From NCBI GenBank assembly GCA_003695135.1, contig RFIR01000106.1, positions 1-5,866 on the forward strand: a DNA stretch of 5,866 nucleotides, in the 5' to 3' direction. The notes under the pieces are model-generated. The model was not told the DNA's origin, did not search any database, and saw only the letters and a list, made by a program, of their open reading frames with translations. Both the position numbers and the translations under genes were made by a program. Positions within the stretch are counted from its first letter, which is position 1; each line of letters starts with the position of its first letter. The DNA comes from Alphaproteobacteria bacterium (GTDB lineage: Bacteria > Pseudomonadota > Alphaproteobacteria > Rhodobacterales > Rhodobacteraceae). Positions 5,676 to 5,866 of the stretch are shown one piece after another.

Positions 5676-5735
5676 GGCGGCGCTGTCAGGGACCGCGCAG
5701 CGGCGGCGCAGCCGCCTGCCCTTGACAGCGCTGCC
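5676..5735. repeat. Long imperfect inverted repeat / compound stem-loop
   Basis: The outer stem pairs 5676-5688 with 5723-5735: 13 pairs including one G-T wobble, with the exact 9-bp core GCGCTGTCA (5680-5688) and TGACAGCGC (5723-5731). After a one-base bulge (T5722), GGG (5689-5691) pairs with CCC (5719-5721). Inside the loop a second hairpin forms: GGCGGC (5702-5707), loop GCA, GCCGCC (5711-5716). There is no T run on either side, so it does not look like an intrinsic terminator. The right arm includes the hexamer TTGACA. Function unknown; a dispersed repeat or a structured regulatory site are both possible. Confidence 0.5.
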
Positions 5736-5866
5736 GGGCACACCACCATGGAAAACGGGATTGGGGAAGCCGCAGCGCGTCCTCAAGCCCTTCCCGGCAA
5801 GCCCGCCAGACCCTGACACCAGCACAACCGCCAGACAGCCGGGCACATCCCCAGACACCTTCCCCC

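Larger units (their letters stand above)
5404..5866. other. Gene-free GC-rich intergenic region after bpt
   Basis: I see no credible gene here on either strand. The open frames are Arg/Ala/Pro/Gly-rich low-complexity translations, run across the palindromes or overlap the end of bpt, and have no family resemblance. The region holds the paired REP-like element (5477-5556) and a long stem-loop (5676-5735). It also has a short AT-rich patch (GATATTCGAGAATCGCAAAAAG, in pieces, near 5612-5635) and a C-rich right end where CCAGAC recurs at 5806, 5831 and 5851. A TTGACA at 5722-5727, with CACCAT at 5744-5749 after 16 bp, is a possible promoter for a gene beyond the right edge, but it lies inside one arm of the stem-loop and the -10 is poor. 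Confidence 0.6.

Noticed and set aside
5748..5816. 22-codon open frame starting at ATG 5748
   Set aside because: It has no ribosome binding site, no recognisable sequence, and is the tail of a longer out-of-frame shadow.
5370..5858. 162-codon open frame on the - strand covering the intergenic region
   Set aside because: It overlaps the 3' end of bpt and translates straight through both REP-like palindromes, with no recognisable domain.

Overview
The window is about 5.9 kb of very GC-rich, densely coding DNA. Every gene reads on the + strand. The gene set is an acetyl-type MetA, a class I PPK2, a DUF2852 protein and a Bpt-type leucyltransferase. Together with the base composition and the protein sequences, this points to an alphaproteobacterium, most likely of the Rhodobacterales (Rhodobacter/Roseobacter group). 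The genus cannot be fixed from sequence alone. The content looks like core chromosome. There is no transposase, phage gene, tRNA, rRNA or CRISPR array.

Layout: (1) 1-849, a P-loop ATPase-like protein of unknown role, cut by the left edge. (2) 850-937, a short leader with two small palindromes. (3) 938-1852, metA, first committed step of methionine synthesis; Glu111 predicts that it uses acetyl-CoA. (4) 1909-2796, ppk2, polyphosphate:nucleotide phosphotransfer. (5) 2824-3456, a TetR-family repressor with a WHG-type C-terminal domain, 27 bp after ppk2. (6) 3457-3564, an intergenic region with a promoter candidate and a striking 25-bp near-palindrome made of four 6-bp half-sites, just upstream of the next gene. 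(7) 3565-3945, a DUF2852 single-pass membrane protein. (8) 3946-4021, a strong 23-nt hairpin. (9) 4022-4498, an RDD-family membrane protein. (10) 4591-5403, bpt, the leucyltransferase of the N-degron pathway. (11) 5404-5866, a gene-free GC-rich stretch holding a pair of inverted REP-like palindromes (REPIN/BIME-like) and a second long stem-loop.

How they fit together: metA, ppk2 and tetR are close enough (56 and 27 bp) to be cotranscribed, but their functions are not obviously linked. The best-supported regulatory idea is that the TetR protein binds the four-half-site operator in front of DUF2852 and so controls that small membrane-protein gene, and possibly the RDD gene behind it. bpt appears to have its own promoter. 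I see no clearly new multi-gene system. The most interesting items are the operator and the two structured elements in the right-hand intergenic region.
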